Source: Bacteroidota bacterium
GTDB lineage: Bacteria > Bacteroidota > Bacteroidia > Chitinophagales > Saprospiraceae
NCBI GenBank assembly: GCA_024642665.1
Contig: JAHEAR010000004.1
Span: 80,554 to 144,553 of the forward strand
DNA length: 64,000 nt
Direction of reading: 5' to 3'
Both the position numbers and the translations under genes were made by a program. The notes under the pieces are model-generated. The model was given only the letters and a program-made list of their open reading frames with translations, was not told the origin of the DNA and ran no database searches. Below are positions 54,788 through 64,000 of the stretch, piece after piece (positions within the stretch are counted from its first letter, which is position 1; the number at the start of each line of letters is the position of its first letter).

Positions 54788-56449
54788 TTATCTGGCAAAA
54801 GCGATGGCTCGCTTTTCCCTGATCACCGTCACCTTCACCTGTCCCGGATATTGCATTTCATCCTGGATTTTCTGTGAGATCATAAATGACAGATCATCGA
54901 CAAAAGCATCCGATACTTTCTCACTTTCAACAATCACGCGTAGTTCGCGGCCAGCTTGCAGGGCATATGCTTTCTGGACCCCTTCAAATCCCATCGCAAG
55001 ATCTTCCAGATCCCCAATACGCTTGAGGTAGCTTTCCAAAATCTCGCGACGAGCGCCGGGTCGAGCACCACTGATGGCATCACACGCCTGAACAATTGGG
55101 GAGATAATATTGTCCATTTCAATCTCATCGTGGTGAGCTCCAACCGCATTGCAAACAAATGGGATCTCTCCGTGCTTCTGGCATATCTCCATCCCCAAGA
55201 TAGCATGGGATAGTTCTGACTCTTCTTCCGTAACCTTTCCAATATCATGGAGAAGTCCGGCGCGCTTGGCGAGTTTGACTTGCTTTGGATTAAGACCAAG
55301 TTCTGCTGCCATCACGGCGCATAATTGGGCTGTTTCCAAACTGTGCTTCAGAAGATTCTGTCCATAGGATGATCGAAAGCGCATACGGCCCACCATCTTA
55401 ACCAAATAAGGATTGAGTCCATGAATATCGAGGTCTATCACTGCGCGCTCACCGATCTCTATAATCTGCTCATCCATTTGCTTTTTCACCTTCGCTACGA
55501 CTTCTTCAATTCGTGCCGGGTGAATTCGTCCATCGGCGACCAATCGCTTCAATGAAATACGGCAGATCTCGCGGCGGATCGGATCAAAGCTTGAAATGAC
55601 AATCGCCTCCGGAGTATCGTCCACGACGATCTCTGCACCGGTAGCAGCTTCCAAAGCGCGAATATTACGCCCTTCCCTACCGATAATCTGTCCTTTGATA
55701 TCATCCGATTCCAGGTTGAATACGGAAACGGTATTTTCGATCGTGTACTCTGCGCACATCCGTTGAATAGACTGGATCACGATCTTTTTGGCTTCGCGGG
55801 CTGCATTTGCCTTTGCGTTGGCAATAGCTTCTTTCTCAACGGCCATGGCTTCAGCTTCAGCTTTATTTCGAATGGTTTCGATCAACTGATCTTTGGCTTC
55901 AGTTTCGGTGAGCTTGCCAATGATCTCGAGTTCCTTGATGATCTTCTCTGTGGATTGATCCAGTTCTTCCTTGCGTTTCGTAATCACCTTGATTTGTTTT
56001 TCAAGGTTTTCTTTGATGGCTTTAATCTCGGATTCTTTTACTTCGAGATTTTCTGTCTGGGTGATGAGTGACTCTTGTTTTGATTTCAGGGCATTCTCTT
56101 TATTCAATACTTCCACTTCACGGTCCTTTAACTCCAGTTTATGCTGAGCTTTTTCCGTATCAAACTGACTTCTGAGTTTATTGAATTTCTCTTTGGCCTC
56201 CTGAATTTTTCGATTTTTGATGGACTCGTGTTTTGCTTCTGCCTGAGCAAGCAGTTTTTCGGATTTCATTTCAGCTTCATCCGTTATGCGCTGTGCCGTG
56301 AGTCGGGCTTCTTTGACAGCAAGATCAGCTTTTTGGTTGCTCTCTTCGAGCAGTCGCTTCTTTCCTCCTTTGATGGCCATGGTAGCCAGCAGGTAACCAA
56401 GTACTAATCCTAACACACCCAGCCCTCCGGCTAATATGAATTCGTTCAT
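54788..56449 (-). CDS. rny: Ribonuclease Y
   Basis: Membrane-anchored endoribonuclease that starts mRNA decay. An N-terminal transmembrane helix (about 4-26), a long coiled coil to about residue 220, a KH domain ([17 protein letters not shown]), and an HD domain with [11 protein letters not shown]. The 553-residue length is standard. It is last in the pheT-coiled coil-zapA-rny block and lies 77 bp after zapA. Confidence 0.97.
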   Translation of the reverse strand: MNEFILAGGLGVLGLVLGYLLATMAIKGGKKRLLEESNQKADLAVKEARLTAQRITDEAEMKSEKLLAQAEAKHESIKNRKIQEAKEKFNKLRSQFDTEKAQHKLELKDREVEVLNKENALKSKQESLITQTENLEVKESEIKAIKENLEKQIKVITKRKEELDQSTEKIIKELEIIGKLTETEAKDQLIETIRNKAEAEAMAVEKEAIANAKANAAREAKKIVIQSIQRMCAEYTIENTVSVFNLESDDIKGQIIGREGRNIRALEAATGAEIVVDDTPEAIVISSFDPIRREICRISLKRLVADGRIHPARIEEVVAKVKKQMDEQIIEIGERAVIDLDIHGLNPYLVKMVGRMRFRSSYGQNLLKHSLETAQLCAVMAAELGLNPKQVKLAKRAGLLHDIGKVTEEESELSHAILGMEICQKHGEIPFVCNAVGAHHDEIEMDNIISPIVQACDAISGARPGARREILESYLKRIGDLEDLAMGFEGVQKAYALQAGRELRVIVESEKVSDAFVDDLSFMISQKIQDEMQYPGQVKVTVIREKRAIAFAR

Positions 56450-56526
56450 TATTAAAAATTTAGGTCAACAAATATGGTTTGCCGGCCTCCTGCTGGAAAA
56501 ATGGAAATTTAAGGAAAGACTGACCT

Positions 56527-56808
56527 TTAGGGTTGTGCTTCCAAAACCTGTAATTGGTTTTGGATATCAATCAATGTATTAAAGGTATCCTCGTCAACCA
56601 AACGGTCCTGTGCTTTATGAAAATCTACAGCGTAAGTGAGTAAAGCCATTAAAACACAGTCCTGCATATCTTTCTGAGGATAATCCGACTGGTATTTTTT
56701 GATTCGACTGTTAATTTCTTCTACTGCTTTATTCACATGCACCACTTCTTCTTCTGATACTTTCAGTGGGATTATTTTACCGGCAATATTCGCTTCAATC
56801 CGATTCAT
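56527..56808 (-). CDS. zapA: Cell division protein ZapA
   Basis: A 93-residue ZapA-type protein that crosslinks FtsZ filaments. An N-terminal beta-rich head (IAGKIIPLKVSEEEVVHVNKAVEEIN) is followed by a helix (DCVLMALLTYAVDF) and a C-terminal coiled coil. It starts 3 bp after the coiled-coil gene and lies upstream of rny. Confidence 0.85.
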   Translation of the reverse strand: MNRIEANIAGKIIPLKVSEEEVVHVNKAVEEINSRIKKYQSDYPQKDMQDCVLMALLTYAVDFHKAQDRLVDEDTFNTLIDIQNQLQVLEAQP

Positions 56809-56811
56809 ATC

Positions 56812-57123
56812 TTATTTGTTTGCCAATAAGGACTCTGCTTGTGGAATAATCTTCTCCACCTCTTTCATAATGCTTCTAATCTCCTTACGGGTTTCGGTTT
56901 TCCAGTGTGTAATTCCCTTGGTATCTTTTAAAGTTTCCTGACGTATGGTGTCGAGTCTTTTACTTAAAATTTCCTGTTTATTTAATGCCTCTTCCAGGCT
57001 ATTGGCCAATAATTTATTTTCAGTTTCTAATTGTTTCTTTTCTTCTAATAAAGCTTTGAAATCCAGAACCATTCGATCCAGTCTTTCCCGTATATCTTCT
57101 ATGACTTCATTAGGGTGATACAT
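56812..57123 (-). CDS. Small coiled-coil protein upstream of zapA
   Basis: A 103-residue, strongly charged protein predicted as almost wholly helical coiled coil (MVLDFKALLEEKKQLETENKLLANSLEEAL). No recognised domain. It ends 3 bp before zapA, so the two are translated together, and a division partner of ZapB kind is a reasonable guess. It could also merely be an uncharacterised cytosolic scaffold. Confidence 0.8.
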   Translation of the reverse strand: MYHPNEVIEDIRERLDRMVLDFKALLEEKKQLETENKLLANSLEEALNKQEILSKRLDTIRQETLKDTKGITHWKTETRKEIRSIMKEVEKIIPQAESLLANK

Positions 57124-57297
57124 ATTCCGTTAAATATAAGACGAAAGTAGGAAAAAGATAGATATTCTTAAAAATCCATGTGTATCCTATTGACTGTCAA
57201 TAGGTTTTAATTATTGTTATGACAGGAGCAGGAGATTTAGCAGTCAATATGGGCCATCAGGACTCGCGGAACCATATGCATGAAATGTGCGGTTGGG

Positions 57298-59742
57298 TTA
57301 CCGTCGAATATCTGCCTTCACACTGACTTCAAGGGCTTTTTGCATCGAAATAAACCAGGTTTCAATCTCCTTTTCGGAAAGGGTTGCCTCTTTATTTTCT
57401 ATGGTAAAGCGTAGGGCCACACTCATTTTGCCCGGACCCAGATGATCTTCATTTTTGTAGATGTCAAAGACCTCTATTTTAGTCAGAATGTTTCCTCCTG
57501 CAGTGACCGCAGCTCTTTCTATAGCGTCATAGGTGGTCTCCTTATCCACCACAACGGCCAGATCGCGAACGACAGCAGGAAAACGATTGAGCTCATCATA
57601 GACCGTCACGGATCGACTGGCTAAAGCTATCAGGGCCTCCAGATTAAAATCCGCGATATAAACTTCCTGAGGCACATCAAAACGATCTGTAAGTGTTCCG
57701 TCAATTTTCCCAAAACGAAGAAAGGTAAGCGGACCTACATGATAAGATAATCCATAGGCAAAACCCTTCTCATTCAGCATTGATTCGGTTTTCCATTTTT
57801 TCACACCAAGCCGCAATAGCAAAGCATGAACAACAGATTTTAAAGTGAAAAAATCCACCACTCTTCCAACGCCACTCACCCAACTGGAGGAATGCTCCTG
57901 TCCGGTCATCGTGATCACAAGGTGCTCTGATTCTACCGGGATTTCATTCTCCTGCAGATAAGATTTACCAAACTCAAAAAGTCGGAGATTGTCCTGCTGA
58001 CGATTCACATTTCTTCGGACGGTATCCATGGTAGGGACTAGCATTTCCGGTCTCAGCAAGTTCTGCGATTCATTGGAGGTATTATGAATTGTGACCCACT
58101 GTTGACTATCAGCCCAGTCGAGGCCTTCATAATAGGAAGGTTGTGTCAGGGACATATTCATCGCCTCGAGAAAACCATTTGCGGCCAAAAACTGACCCAT
58201 CAGTCTTCTCATTTTATGCGGAGCATTTCTAGGCTCAATGGCTATTGAGGTATACATCCTCGCAGGCAGAGGAACGTTTGCAAAACCATAGACCCTGAGT
58301 ACTTCTTCGATGACATCAATTTCTCTCAGCACATCTGATTTGTTGGTCGGCACATCGACTTCCCATATTTTTTGATCGGTGGTTTTATAGGGCATATTTA
58401 ATGCTTCCAGAACCTTTTCCAACTGATCCGGTGCAAATGAAATACCTGTTTTCTGACTAAGTGTGTCTATCGAAAGATTGATGTGTTTTGGCTCTACCAC
58501 TTCAGGATATAAATCGAAGACCTCTGACACCACGACTCCTTCCGCATGCGCAGCAATCAAATCGACTGCCCGAGCAAGAGCTTTTAGTGTAACGTTTGGA
58601 TCTGATCCTTTTTCAAATCGTTTAGCCGCATCTGTCCGTAAGTTATGGCGCATACTGGAACGCCTGACAGAACCTGCATTAAAATGAGCGGCTTCCAGAA
58701 AGATTGTTGTTGTGGTATCGCTTACCCCGGAGGTCAGTCCTCCATAAACACCACCAATACACATCGGCGCACCCTTCGCATCACAAATCATCAGATCCTC
58801 TTCATGCAGTTTATATTCGAGTCCATCTAATGCAAGAAATGGTGTTTTGGCCGTAAGCGTTTGAACGATGATTTCATCTCCATTAATTTTATCTGCATCA
58901 AAAGCATGCAGGGGTTGACCCATTTCGTGTAGGACAAAATTGGTAATGTCCACCACGTTATTGATCGATTTAACACCAATCGCCTGAAGGCGTGTTTTGA
59001 TCCAGTCCGGCGAAGGACCGATTTTGATATTTGACATCAATACCCCTGAGTATCGGGGACAAGCCTCTTTATTTTTGACAGAAACCTTAAATGATCTGGT
59101 GGATGCAGGTTTATATATTTCCGTAATATTTGGCCATGTAACCGGATGAAATACGTCTTCCTGTACGCTGAGAAAAGCTGCCAGATCGGCAGCAACACCC
59201 AGTACGGAAGTAGCATCTGATCGATTAGGGGTCAAGCCAATTTCATAAATCACATCTGAGGTGATTTGATAATAATCACTGGCAAGGGTTCCAGCTTTAA
59301 TATCATCAGACAGCACCATGATTCCATCGTGGTTTGTGCCGAGCCCAAGTTCGTCTTCCGCGCAGATCATCCCTTCACTTTGTTGGCCGCGGATTTTAGA
59401 TACTTTGATGGTAAAGTCTTTTCCATCTTTATCATAAAGCACTGTATTGGGCGTCGCTACCCAGACCGTTTGTCCAGCAGCTATATTATTTGCACCACAG
59501 ACAATGGTAGAAAAAGATTCATTTCCTATATCTACGGTCGTCACAGAAAGTCTGTCCGCATCCGGATGTTTCTCACAAGTCAACACTTTTCCGGCGACGA
59601 TGCCCTTAAGCCCACCCCTAATGGATTCCCATGTTTCCATAGTCTCCACTTCCAATCCAAGAGAAGTCAGGGCTTCACTGATTTGTTCGGGGGTCATATT
59701 GACCTTGAGGTAATCAAAAAGCCACAGTTGGGAAACGGTCAT
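57298..59742 (-). CDS. pheT: Phenylalanyl-tRNA synthetase subunit beta
   Basis: The 814-residue beta subunit of the alpha2-beta2 PheRS. It has an N-terminal EMAP-like tRNA-binding domain (about 40-150), the B3/B4 editing domain (about 215-390), B5, a catalytic-like core and a C-terminal anticodon-binding ferredoxin-fold domain (about 715-812, RFPAVVRDLAVVVD). pheS is not adjacent. The TATCTTTG box at 59799-59806 supplies its promoter. Confidence 0.97.
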   Translation of the reverse strand: MTVSQLWLFDYLKVNMTPEQISEALTSLGLEVETMETWESIRGGLKGIVAGKVLTCEKHPDADRLSVTTVDIGNESFSTIVCGANNIAAGQTVWVATPNTVLYDKDGKDFTIKVSKIRGQQSEGMICAEDELGLGTNHDGIMVLSDDIKAGTLASDYYQITSDVIYEIGLTPNRSDATSVLGVAADLAAFLSVQEDVFHPVTWPNITEIYKPASTRSFKVSVKNKEACPRYSGVLMSNIKIGPSPDWIKTRLQAIGVKSINNVVDITNFVLHEMGQPLHAFDADKINGDEIIVQTLTAKTPFLALDGLEYKLHEEDLMICDAKGAPMCIGGVYGGLTSGVSDTTTTIFLEAAHFNAGSVRRSSMRHNLRTDAAKRFEKGSDPNVTLKALARAVDLIAAHAEGVVVSEVFDLYPEVVEPKHINLSIDTLSQKTGISFAPDQLEKVLEALNMPYKTTDQKIWEVDVPTNKSDVLREIDVIEEVLRVYGFANVPLPARMYTSIAIEPRNAPHKMRRLMGQFLAANGFLEAMNMSLTQPSYYEGLDWADSQQWVTIHNTSNESQNLLRPEMLVPTMDTVRRNVNRQQDNLRLFEFGKSYLQENEIPVESEHLVITMTGQEHSSSWVSGVGRVVDFFTLKSVVHALLLRLGVKKWKTESMLNEKGFAYGLSYHVGPLTFLRFGKIDGTLTDRFDVPQEVYIADFNLEALIALASRSVTVYDELNRFPAVVRDLAVVVDKETTYDAIERAAVTAGGNILTKIEVFDIYKNEDHLGPGKMSVALRFTIENKEATLSEKEIETWFISMQKALEVSVKADIRR

Positions 59743-59798
59743 TGATATTTCACTTTACGATGAATAGATGCTGTGTACCAAATCGGTATTCAGGCGAG

Positions 59799-59806
59799 CA
59801 AAGATA
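59799..59806 (-). promoter_or_regulatory. -7 box of pheT
   Basis: Minus-strand TATCTTTG lies 56 bases before the pheT ATG, giving a leader of about 50 bases. No attenuator-like T-box or leader peptide was recognised in that leader. Confidence 0.6.
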
Positions 59807-59834
59807 ATTTATATTTAAAGGCTTCCTTTTTGAG

Positions 59835-60692
59835 TTACTCGATCAAATGGGCGGAGGTAGCCTGCAGTACAGGAAAATCGGCACCATTCACTAACGTAAT
59901 GAATGCTACAATTTCCATGGATTCTGCCACCCATTCACTATTGATCGTTGAAGTATACTCTTTGCTAAACGTCTTTCCAACAGAGATATCCTGAAATAAT
60001 GTCTCACCGGCCGCAGGTGTTAGCATATTTCTCAAAACGTGTTTGTGTACATAATCATCCACAATGCCACCGGCTTCAAGATCATCCTGGGCATCCACAA
60101 TACCACTTTCGGTGAGCATGATAGACAGTCGAACATCTCCTGATTCAATTTCTTTGCCAATACCACTGACGGTCATTATCAATTCACGTGTATCTGCATC
60201 ATAGGTGTGCTCTATCTCCACTTCGATCGAAGGGGCATTCTGTATCTCGCTTGAAATCGCAGAAGCCCATTGTTGAAGACCAATTTGCAAATCAGGTCCG
60301 AAATATGCACGATTCACAACACCTGCCGGATACCCAAAATTAGGCCCCAGATAACCATATAGGAAAGCGCTTTGCTCCGCTCTCAGATCATAGATGCCAA
60401 CAGGAAAAAATTCCGGATCTGCAAAAAAACCGGCATGAATGGAAACCGCAATCAGGTTGTCAGGATACTGAAGTAAAAGATTATCGATCTCTCTACTGCC
60501 TTTGGGACAATTGGTGCACCCTTTTCCTGTAAACTCTTCCAATAGTACTACCCTGTCTCCGGAAGGCACGAAGGGCTCGATGACTCTCTTTTGTTCATCG
60601 CATCCAAAGAGCAAAACAATAAAACCAATCAGGCTTAATCGCGTAAAATGAAAAATTGAAGAAGTCATAATGGTACTTTTAATATTGGTCAT
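59835..60692 (-). CDS. Omp28-family lipoprotein
   Basis: A 285-residue outer-membrane lipoprotein. The signal peptide ends VLLFGC with lipidated Cys31 (shorter if Met9 starts). A thioredoxin-like fold has LLEEFTGKGCTNCPKGS with Cys59 and Cys62, then a beta-rich C-terminal domain (about 170-285). It starts 19 bp after the DUF6029 gene, so the two are one transcript. Omp28 was described as a Porphyromonas surface protein; its redox role is inferred from the CxxC. Confidence 0.88.
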   Translation of the reverse strand: MTNIKSTIMTSSIFHFTRLSLIGFIVLLFGCDEQKRVIEPFVPSGDRVVLLEEFTGKGCTNCPKGSREIDNLLLQYPDNLIAVSIHAGFFADPEFFPVGIYDLRAEQSAFLYGYLGPNFGYPAGVVNRAYFGPDLQIGLQQWASAISSEIQNAPSIEVEIEHTYDADTRELIMTVSGIGKEIESGDVRLSIMLTESGIVDAQDDLEAGGIVDDYVHKHVLRNMLTPAAGETLFQDISVGKTFSKEYTSTINSEWVAESMEIVAFITLVNGADFPVLQATSAHLIE

Positions 60693-60711
60693 AATGATTA
60701 ATTCGAAATAC

Positions 60712-62361
60712 TTAAAAACTTGAACTCACATTAAATCTGAATCCACTAAATGCAGGTTCGAGACGGCATATACCCCCTGAGCAGACAATCCCCTCTACTT
60801 GCTTAACATATCGCAGTGCATATCTTGTTCTGCCTGCTGAATACACAACGCCGGCGGTTGGGTAATGAATCTTTTTCTCTTCGACTCCCCCTTTGTTATT
60901 TGGAGCTACATTATACATATCGGAAAGTTCAAAAACCCAATGTGGGGAAATGGAGTACTCTAACAATCCATAAAGCCAGCTTCCGTAATCCTCTTTTGTA
61001 TTCATATACTGAAATTCAACACGAAGTGATTTCTTGCGATCAAATTTGTAAAGAAAATCCAGGTAAGGGGTAATTGTTTTAACCGGCGGAACACCCGGTT
61101 TTCCTTCATAAAGCTCCTGATTATAGTTTTGAAACTGTACCCCTCCAATCAAGGTCCATTCCTTGGGTTTTTTCCAGGTCACCTGGGTGTATAATTCATC
61201 ATAGATATTCATATTTACAGTTGCATCCGGTCTTGTGATGTGAGATACATTGACCAAAAAACTCAATCGTTTATTGAGTGCATACCGAACATCCAGCAGG
61301 TAGGCCTGCTCATCCAGAAACTGAGTCGCAGGCGAGTATCGGGCCGTCAGACGGTATGTATTGACACGCGTCATGGGCGGCAGAAAACTTATCATTCCTC
61401 GATTTTGTGCAGCAAACGGATCAGCATCAAAAACGAAGTTTTTAGTTCGCTTGTACTGGCCACTGATCCCTAACCCACCGCCTGCATACGAAAGTGTCGT
61501 ATACAACACATATCCATCCGTCAAAACAAACTTCCCTTCGGATTCAACACCGGTCCAAAGCGTCCTGGTGGCATAATTATCATAAAGCACCTCTTCTGAT
61601 TTATAGGCGCCTTCCACATACCAGGAAAAGCGTCCCAACGAAAGGGTATTATACAGGGAAACAGCAATCGTGTTGTAAGGCGCTTCGGGGATAAAATCTT
61701 CAGGGGTATATGAACTCAATGTACCGGCTAAAGACTCCATTTGGTCATCGGAGAGTGTTTTATGCATAATCCCTAATCCGGGAGCCAGGGAAAGTCCTTT
61801 TTCTCCGATAGCCAGATATCCGTCAATATTAAATCCGGTCAGCACCGAGGAGTATACATCGAAAAGATTCTTCTGCTGCCCACCGATGCCTTTTAAGGTC
61901 CAGTCATCTGATAATTCATAGGTTAATTTAACTCCAACCAGCGCATTATCAATGAGTAATGGCCGCTGCTCATACGCGCGGAAAATCGTCCCGGCGCCAA
62001 ACTGATCATATATATATCCTCCAAGAATGGACAGTTTGCCAATTTTCTTACCGGCATACCATCTGCCTATGCCCTGAGCCGTATAGGAGTCCTGAGGGTT
62101 GAGGAGGGCCGAATTATTGAAAATATCGTATCGCATACCAAATTCGAAGCCGGAATACTGGGCTCTGATATCCAGCCAGGTCTCAAATCCTATTTGCTGG
62201 TGCTCATACTGAGGTGTGTTGATGGCCCCTATTTCAGGATCCCTGAGATAAAAATTAACATTTGTTTCGAGGTTTCCGGAAAGACTGAAATCCTCCTGTG
62301 CAGCGACGAAAAGTGGAATCCCAATAAAAACTGCAAAAAAAACAGATTGCAAAGTCCGCAT
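60712..62361 (-). CDS. DUF6029-type outer-membrane protein
   Basis: A 549-residue protein. A signal peptide (about 1-20, ending FVAAQ) is followed by SLSGNLETNVNFYLRD and a long beta-barrel pattern with aromatic-ended strands, closing FRFNVSSSF. It matches the DUF6029 group of Bacteroidota outer-membrane proteins; function unknown. The start is ATG 62361, since the open frame's extra 41 residues upstream lack a sensible signal peptide. It is divergent from the TlpA gene and co-transcribed with the Omp28 gene. Confidence 0.85.
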   Translation of the reverse strand: MRTLQSVFFAVFIGIPLFVAAQEDFSLSGNLETNVNFYLRDPEIGAINTPQYEHQQIGFETWLDIRAQYSGFEFGMRYDIFNNSALLNPQDSYTAQGIGRWYAGKKIGKLSILGGYIYDQFGAGTIFRAYEQRPLLIDNALVGVKLTYELSDDWTLKGIGGQQKNLFDVYSSVLTGFNIDGYLAIGEKGLSLAPGLGIMHKTLSDDQMESLAGTLSSYTPEDFIPEAPYNTIAVSLYNTLSLGRFSWYVEGAYKSEEVLYDNYATRTLWTGVESEGKFVLTDGYVLYTTLSYAGGGLGISGQYKRTKNFVFDADPFAAQNRGMISFLPPMTRVNTYRLTARYSPATQFLDEQAYLLDVRYALNKRLSFLVNVSHITRPDATVNMNIYDELYTQVTWKKPKEWTLIGGVQFQNYNQELYEGKPGVPPVKTITPYLDFLYKFDRKKSLRVEFQYMNTKEDYGSWLYGLLEYSISPHWVFELSDMYNVAPNNKGGVEEKKIHYPTAGVVYSAGRTRYALRYVKQVEGIVCSGGICRLEPAFSGFRFNVSSSF

Positions 62362-62503
62362 AAGCGCTATTTTGATTAATAATTCGTTAAATGGATACTT
62401 TCTTTGTACCCAATTGGGATCAAAAATAGATATTTGAGTCAGGAGCAAGTGCTCTTTCCAAAGAAACTGGTAAAAATCATCCATTATTTAAACCTTACAG
62501 ACA

Positions 62504-63004
62504 TTGAAAAATACACTATTCCTATTCCTCCTGACAGCTACTATGATGGGATTCACGAGTCCGAATACCAGCAAAAAGTTACCGGACATTACCATCACTG
62601 ATTTGGCCGGAAAACCTGTTAAAATCCAGGAGTATGCAAAAGGCAGTCAGCTTACAGTCTTGAGTTTCTGGGCTACATGGTGTTCTCCCTGTAAGCGAGA
62701 ATTGGATGCCATCCAGGAGCTTTATCCTGAGTGGATCGATACCTATGATGTTCGTTTGGTAGCGATCACCATAGATAATTCAAGAGCCTTAACCCAGGTC
62801 AGACCGATTATTGAGGAAAAAGGCTGGGAATTCGATTTTCTGGTAGATTCCAAACAGGAGCTACAGCAGGCTTTAAACTTTCAGGCTATTCCGCAGACTT
62901 TTCTGGTGGATGCCGAGGGAAATATCTTATTCCAGCACGAAGGGTATACACCCGGCGATGAATATGAACTGGAAGAAATCATCAAAGAACACGCCTCTAA
63001 ATAA
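62504..63004 (+). CDS. TlpA-like periplasmic thioredoxin
   Basis: A 166-residue exported redoxin. A signal peptide (1 to about 18) precedes a thioredoxin fold with WATWCSPCK (Cys60, Cys63) and the cis-Pro in AIPQTFLVD. Start is TTG at 62504; the only in-frame ATGs nearby lie inside the signal peptide. It is divergent from DUF6029/Omp28, and the shared promoter region suggests that the three act in the same periplasmic or surface redox process. A weak hairpin (63028-63047) follows. Confidence 0.9.
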   Translation: MKNTLFLFLLTATMMGFTSPNTSKKLPDITITDLAGKPVKIQEYAKGSQLTVLSFWATWCSPCKRELDAIQELYPEWIDTYDVRLVAITIDNSRALTQVRPIIEEKGWEFDFLVDSKQELQQALNFQAIPQTFLVDAEGNILFQHEGYTPGDEYELEEIIKEHASK

Positions 63005-63264
63005 ACAGACACTTCATCAGGATGATCATGCGCATTCCCCTGCGTATTAAAATAATTCATTGGTTCGGGTAATCTTATTGTATATTTGAAAAGCAGGCAT
63101 TAAATGTCGTCTCCATTTGTTATTTTAGTTCTGCATTGACTCAAAATGTAATTTATCGCACCACTTTTTACTCCATTTTAGACCAAAAAAAAATTCAGAT
63201 TGTATGAAGATTCATTTCTTCATAGCATTTGTTTTTATTATATTTAGGATAAATAGCATCAGTA

Positions 63265-64000
63265 ATGAGTGAGCAAGTCATCGATCTTTCTGAATCCTTA
63301 CGTGAGTATTTTGGATTTACGAAATTTAAGGGAGATCAGGAAGCAATCATTAAGACCGTATTAGAAGGCCAGGATAGCCTGGTCATTATGCCCACCGGTG
63401 GCGGCAAATCATTATGCTATCAATTGCCGGCCTTAATGATGGAGGGCACTGCTATTATTATTTCTCCATTGATTGCCTTGATGAAAAATCAGGTAGATGC
63501 TATTCGTGGATATAGTGAAGGGGATGTGATCGCCCACTTTTTAAATTCATCCCTGGGAAGAAAAGAAATTGCCAAGGTCAAAGAAGACATCGTCAGTGGT
63601 GCAACCAAATTATTATATGTTGCGCCGGAGACTTTGACCAAAGAAGAGAACCTTGAATTTTTCCGCAACACAAATGTTTCCTTTGTGGCGGTCGATGAAG
63701 CGCATTGTATTTCTGAATGGGGACATGACTTCAGACCGGAATACAGGAATATTCGTTCCATGATCCTAAAGATTGGAGAAAACATTCCGGTGATAGCGCT
63801 TACCGCTACCGCTACCCCTAAAGTGCAGACAGATATCGTCAAAAGTCTGGCGATGAAAGACGAGCGAAAATTTATATCAAGTTTCAACAGACCAAATTTA
63901 TATTACGAAGTTCGTCCGAAGCTTGGCAAAGAACAAGCAACGAAGGAGATCATTCAGATACTGAAAGGAAAAGGAGGACCTTCGTCCATCATCTATGTAC
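63265..64000 (+). CDS. recQ: ATP-dependent DNA helicase RecQ (5' part)
   Basis: The first 245 codons of RecQ, cut by the window edge. The N-terminus has FTKFKGDQE (motif 0 region), Walker A MPTGGGKSLCYQLPAL, ISPLIALMKNQV, the Walker B box DEAHCISEWGHDFRP and ALTATATPKVQTDI. It unwinds DNA 3' to 5' in recombination repair. ATG start at 63265. The helicase C, zinc-binding and HRDC parts lie outside. Confidence 0.95.
   Translation, partial: MSEQVIDLSESLREYFGFTKFKGDQEAIIKTVLEGQDSLVIMPTGGGKSLCYQLPALMMEGTAIIISPLIALMKNQVDAIRGYSEGDVIAHFLNSSLGRKEIAKVKEDIVSGATKLLYVAPETLTKEENLEFFRNTNVSFVAVDEAHCISEWGHDFRPEYRNIRSMILKIGENIPVIALTATATPKVQTDIVKSLAMKDERKFISSFNRPNLYYEVRPKLGKEQATKEIIQILKGKGGPSSIIYV

Noticed and set aside
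62362-62484. 41-residue N-terminal extension of the DUF6029 protein
   Set aside because: It would bury the signal peptide; ATG 62361 is followed directly by a good one.

Overview
The window looks like chromosomal DNA of a member of the Bacteroidota, most like the Saprospiraceae/Lewinella side of the phylum, though the genus cannot be fixed from sequence alone. The evidence is five-fold. There are several type IX secretion (T9SS) cargo C-termini of both type A and type B. Repeated TAnnTTTG -7 promoter boxes occur and Shine-Dalgarno sites are scarce. Families typical of the phylum are present (DUF4252, DUF6029, DUF6089, Omp28, SprB-type repeats). A PBP1C/alpha-2-macroglobulin pair is present. 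The F1Fo ATP synthase genes are split into atpDC and atpBEFHAG clusters. There are no rRNA or tRNA genes, no CRISPR array and no transposase.

Layout. 1-615: tail of a gene running in from the left, then a repeat-rich spacer. 616-2662: coaX and an outer-membrane protein. 2663-3078: REP-like palindromes. 3079-10938 (-): alpha-2-macroglobulin then pbpC. 11094-14648 (+): 2-oxoacid dehydrogenase E2 and a TPR/PD40/OmpA/SPOR envelope protein. 14980-19520 (-): HAD hydrolase, LysE exporter, YjbQ, DUF6089 protein, NadA and a tetrapyrrole-type methylase. 19552-23685 (+): scpA, atpD, atpC, mtaB. 24248-26214 (-): two-component system. 26491-31568 (+): PadR/PspC pair, prfC, M48 protease, BI-1 protein. 31598-32924 (-): pterin synthase and a small T9SS cargo. 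33175-37958 (+): T9SS Omp28-like cargo, then an FAD oxidoreductase/polyferredoxin operon. 37996-45919 (-): DUF4252 lipoprotein plus ABC exporter, then atpBEFHAG. 46127-54691 (+): two large T9SS surface proteins, one an 1850-residue SprB-repeat protein. 54788-62361 (-): pheT, coiled-coil protein, zapA, rny, Omp28 lipoprotein and DUF6029 protein. 62504-64000 (+): TlpA-type thioredoxin and the first part of recQ.

How it works together. Most of the content is housekeeping: ATP synthase, CoA and NAD synthesis, tRNA charging and modification, RNA decay, chromosome segregation and translation termination. Interleaved is a large envelope and surface programme of secreted T9SS cargo, SprB-like adhesin, Omp28/TlpA redox proteins, beta-barrels and a periplasmic macroglobulin defence pair.

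The less ordinary signals are mostly non-coding: octamer telomere-like tandem arrays, REP-like hairpins, dispersed repeats that also sit inside the atp operon around atpE, a terminator hairpin that doubles as the next promoter, and -7 boxes so close to start codons that the mRNAs should be leaderless. At protein level the main oddities are the A-B-A-B organisation of the SprB repeats and an FAD oxidoreductase gene with no ATG, GTG or TTG start in front of its Rossmann motif. I did not find a clear new multi-gene defence or metabolic system.
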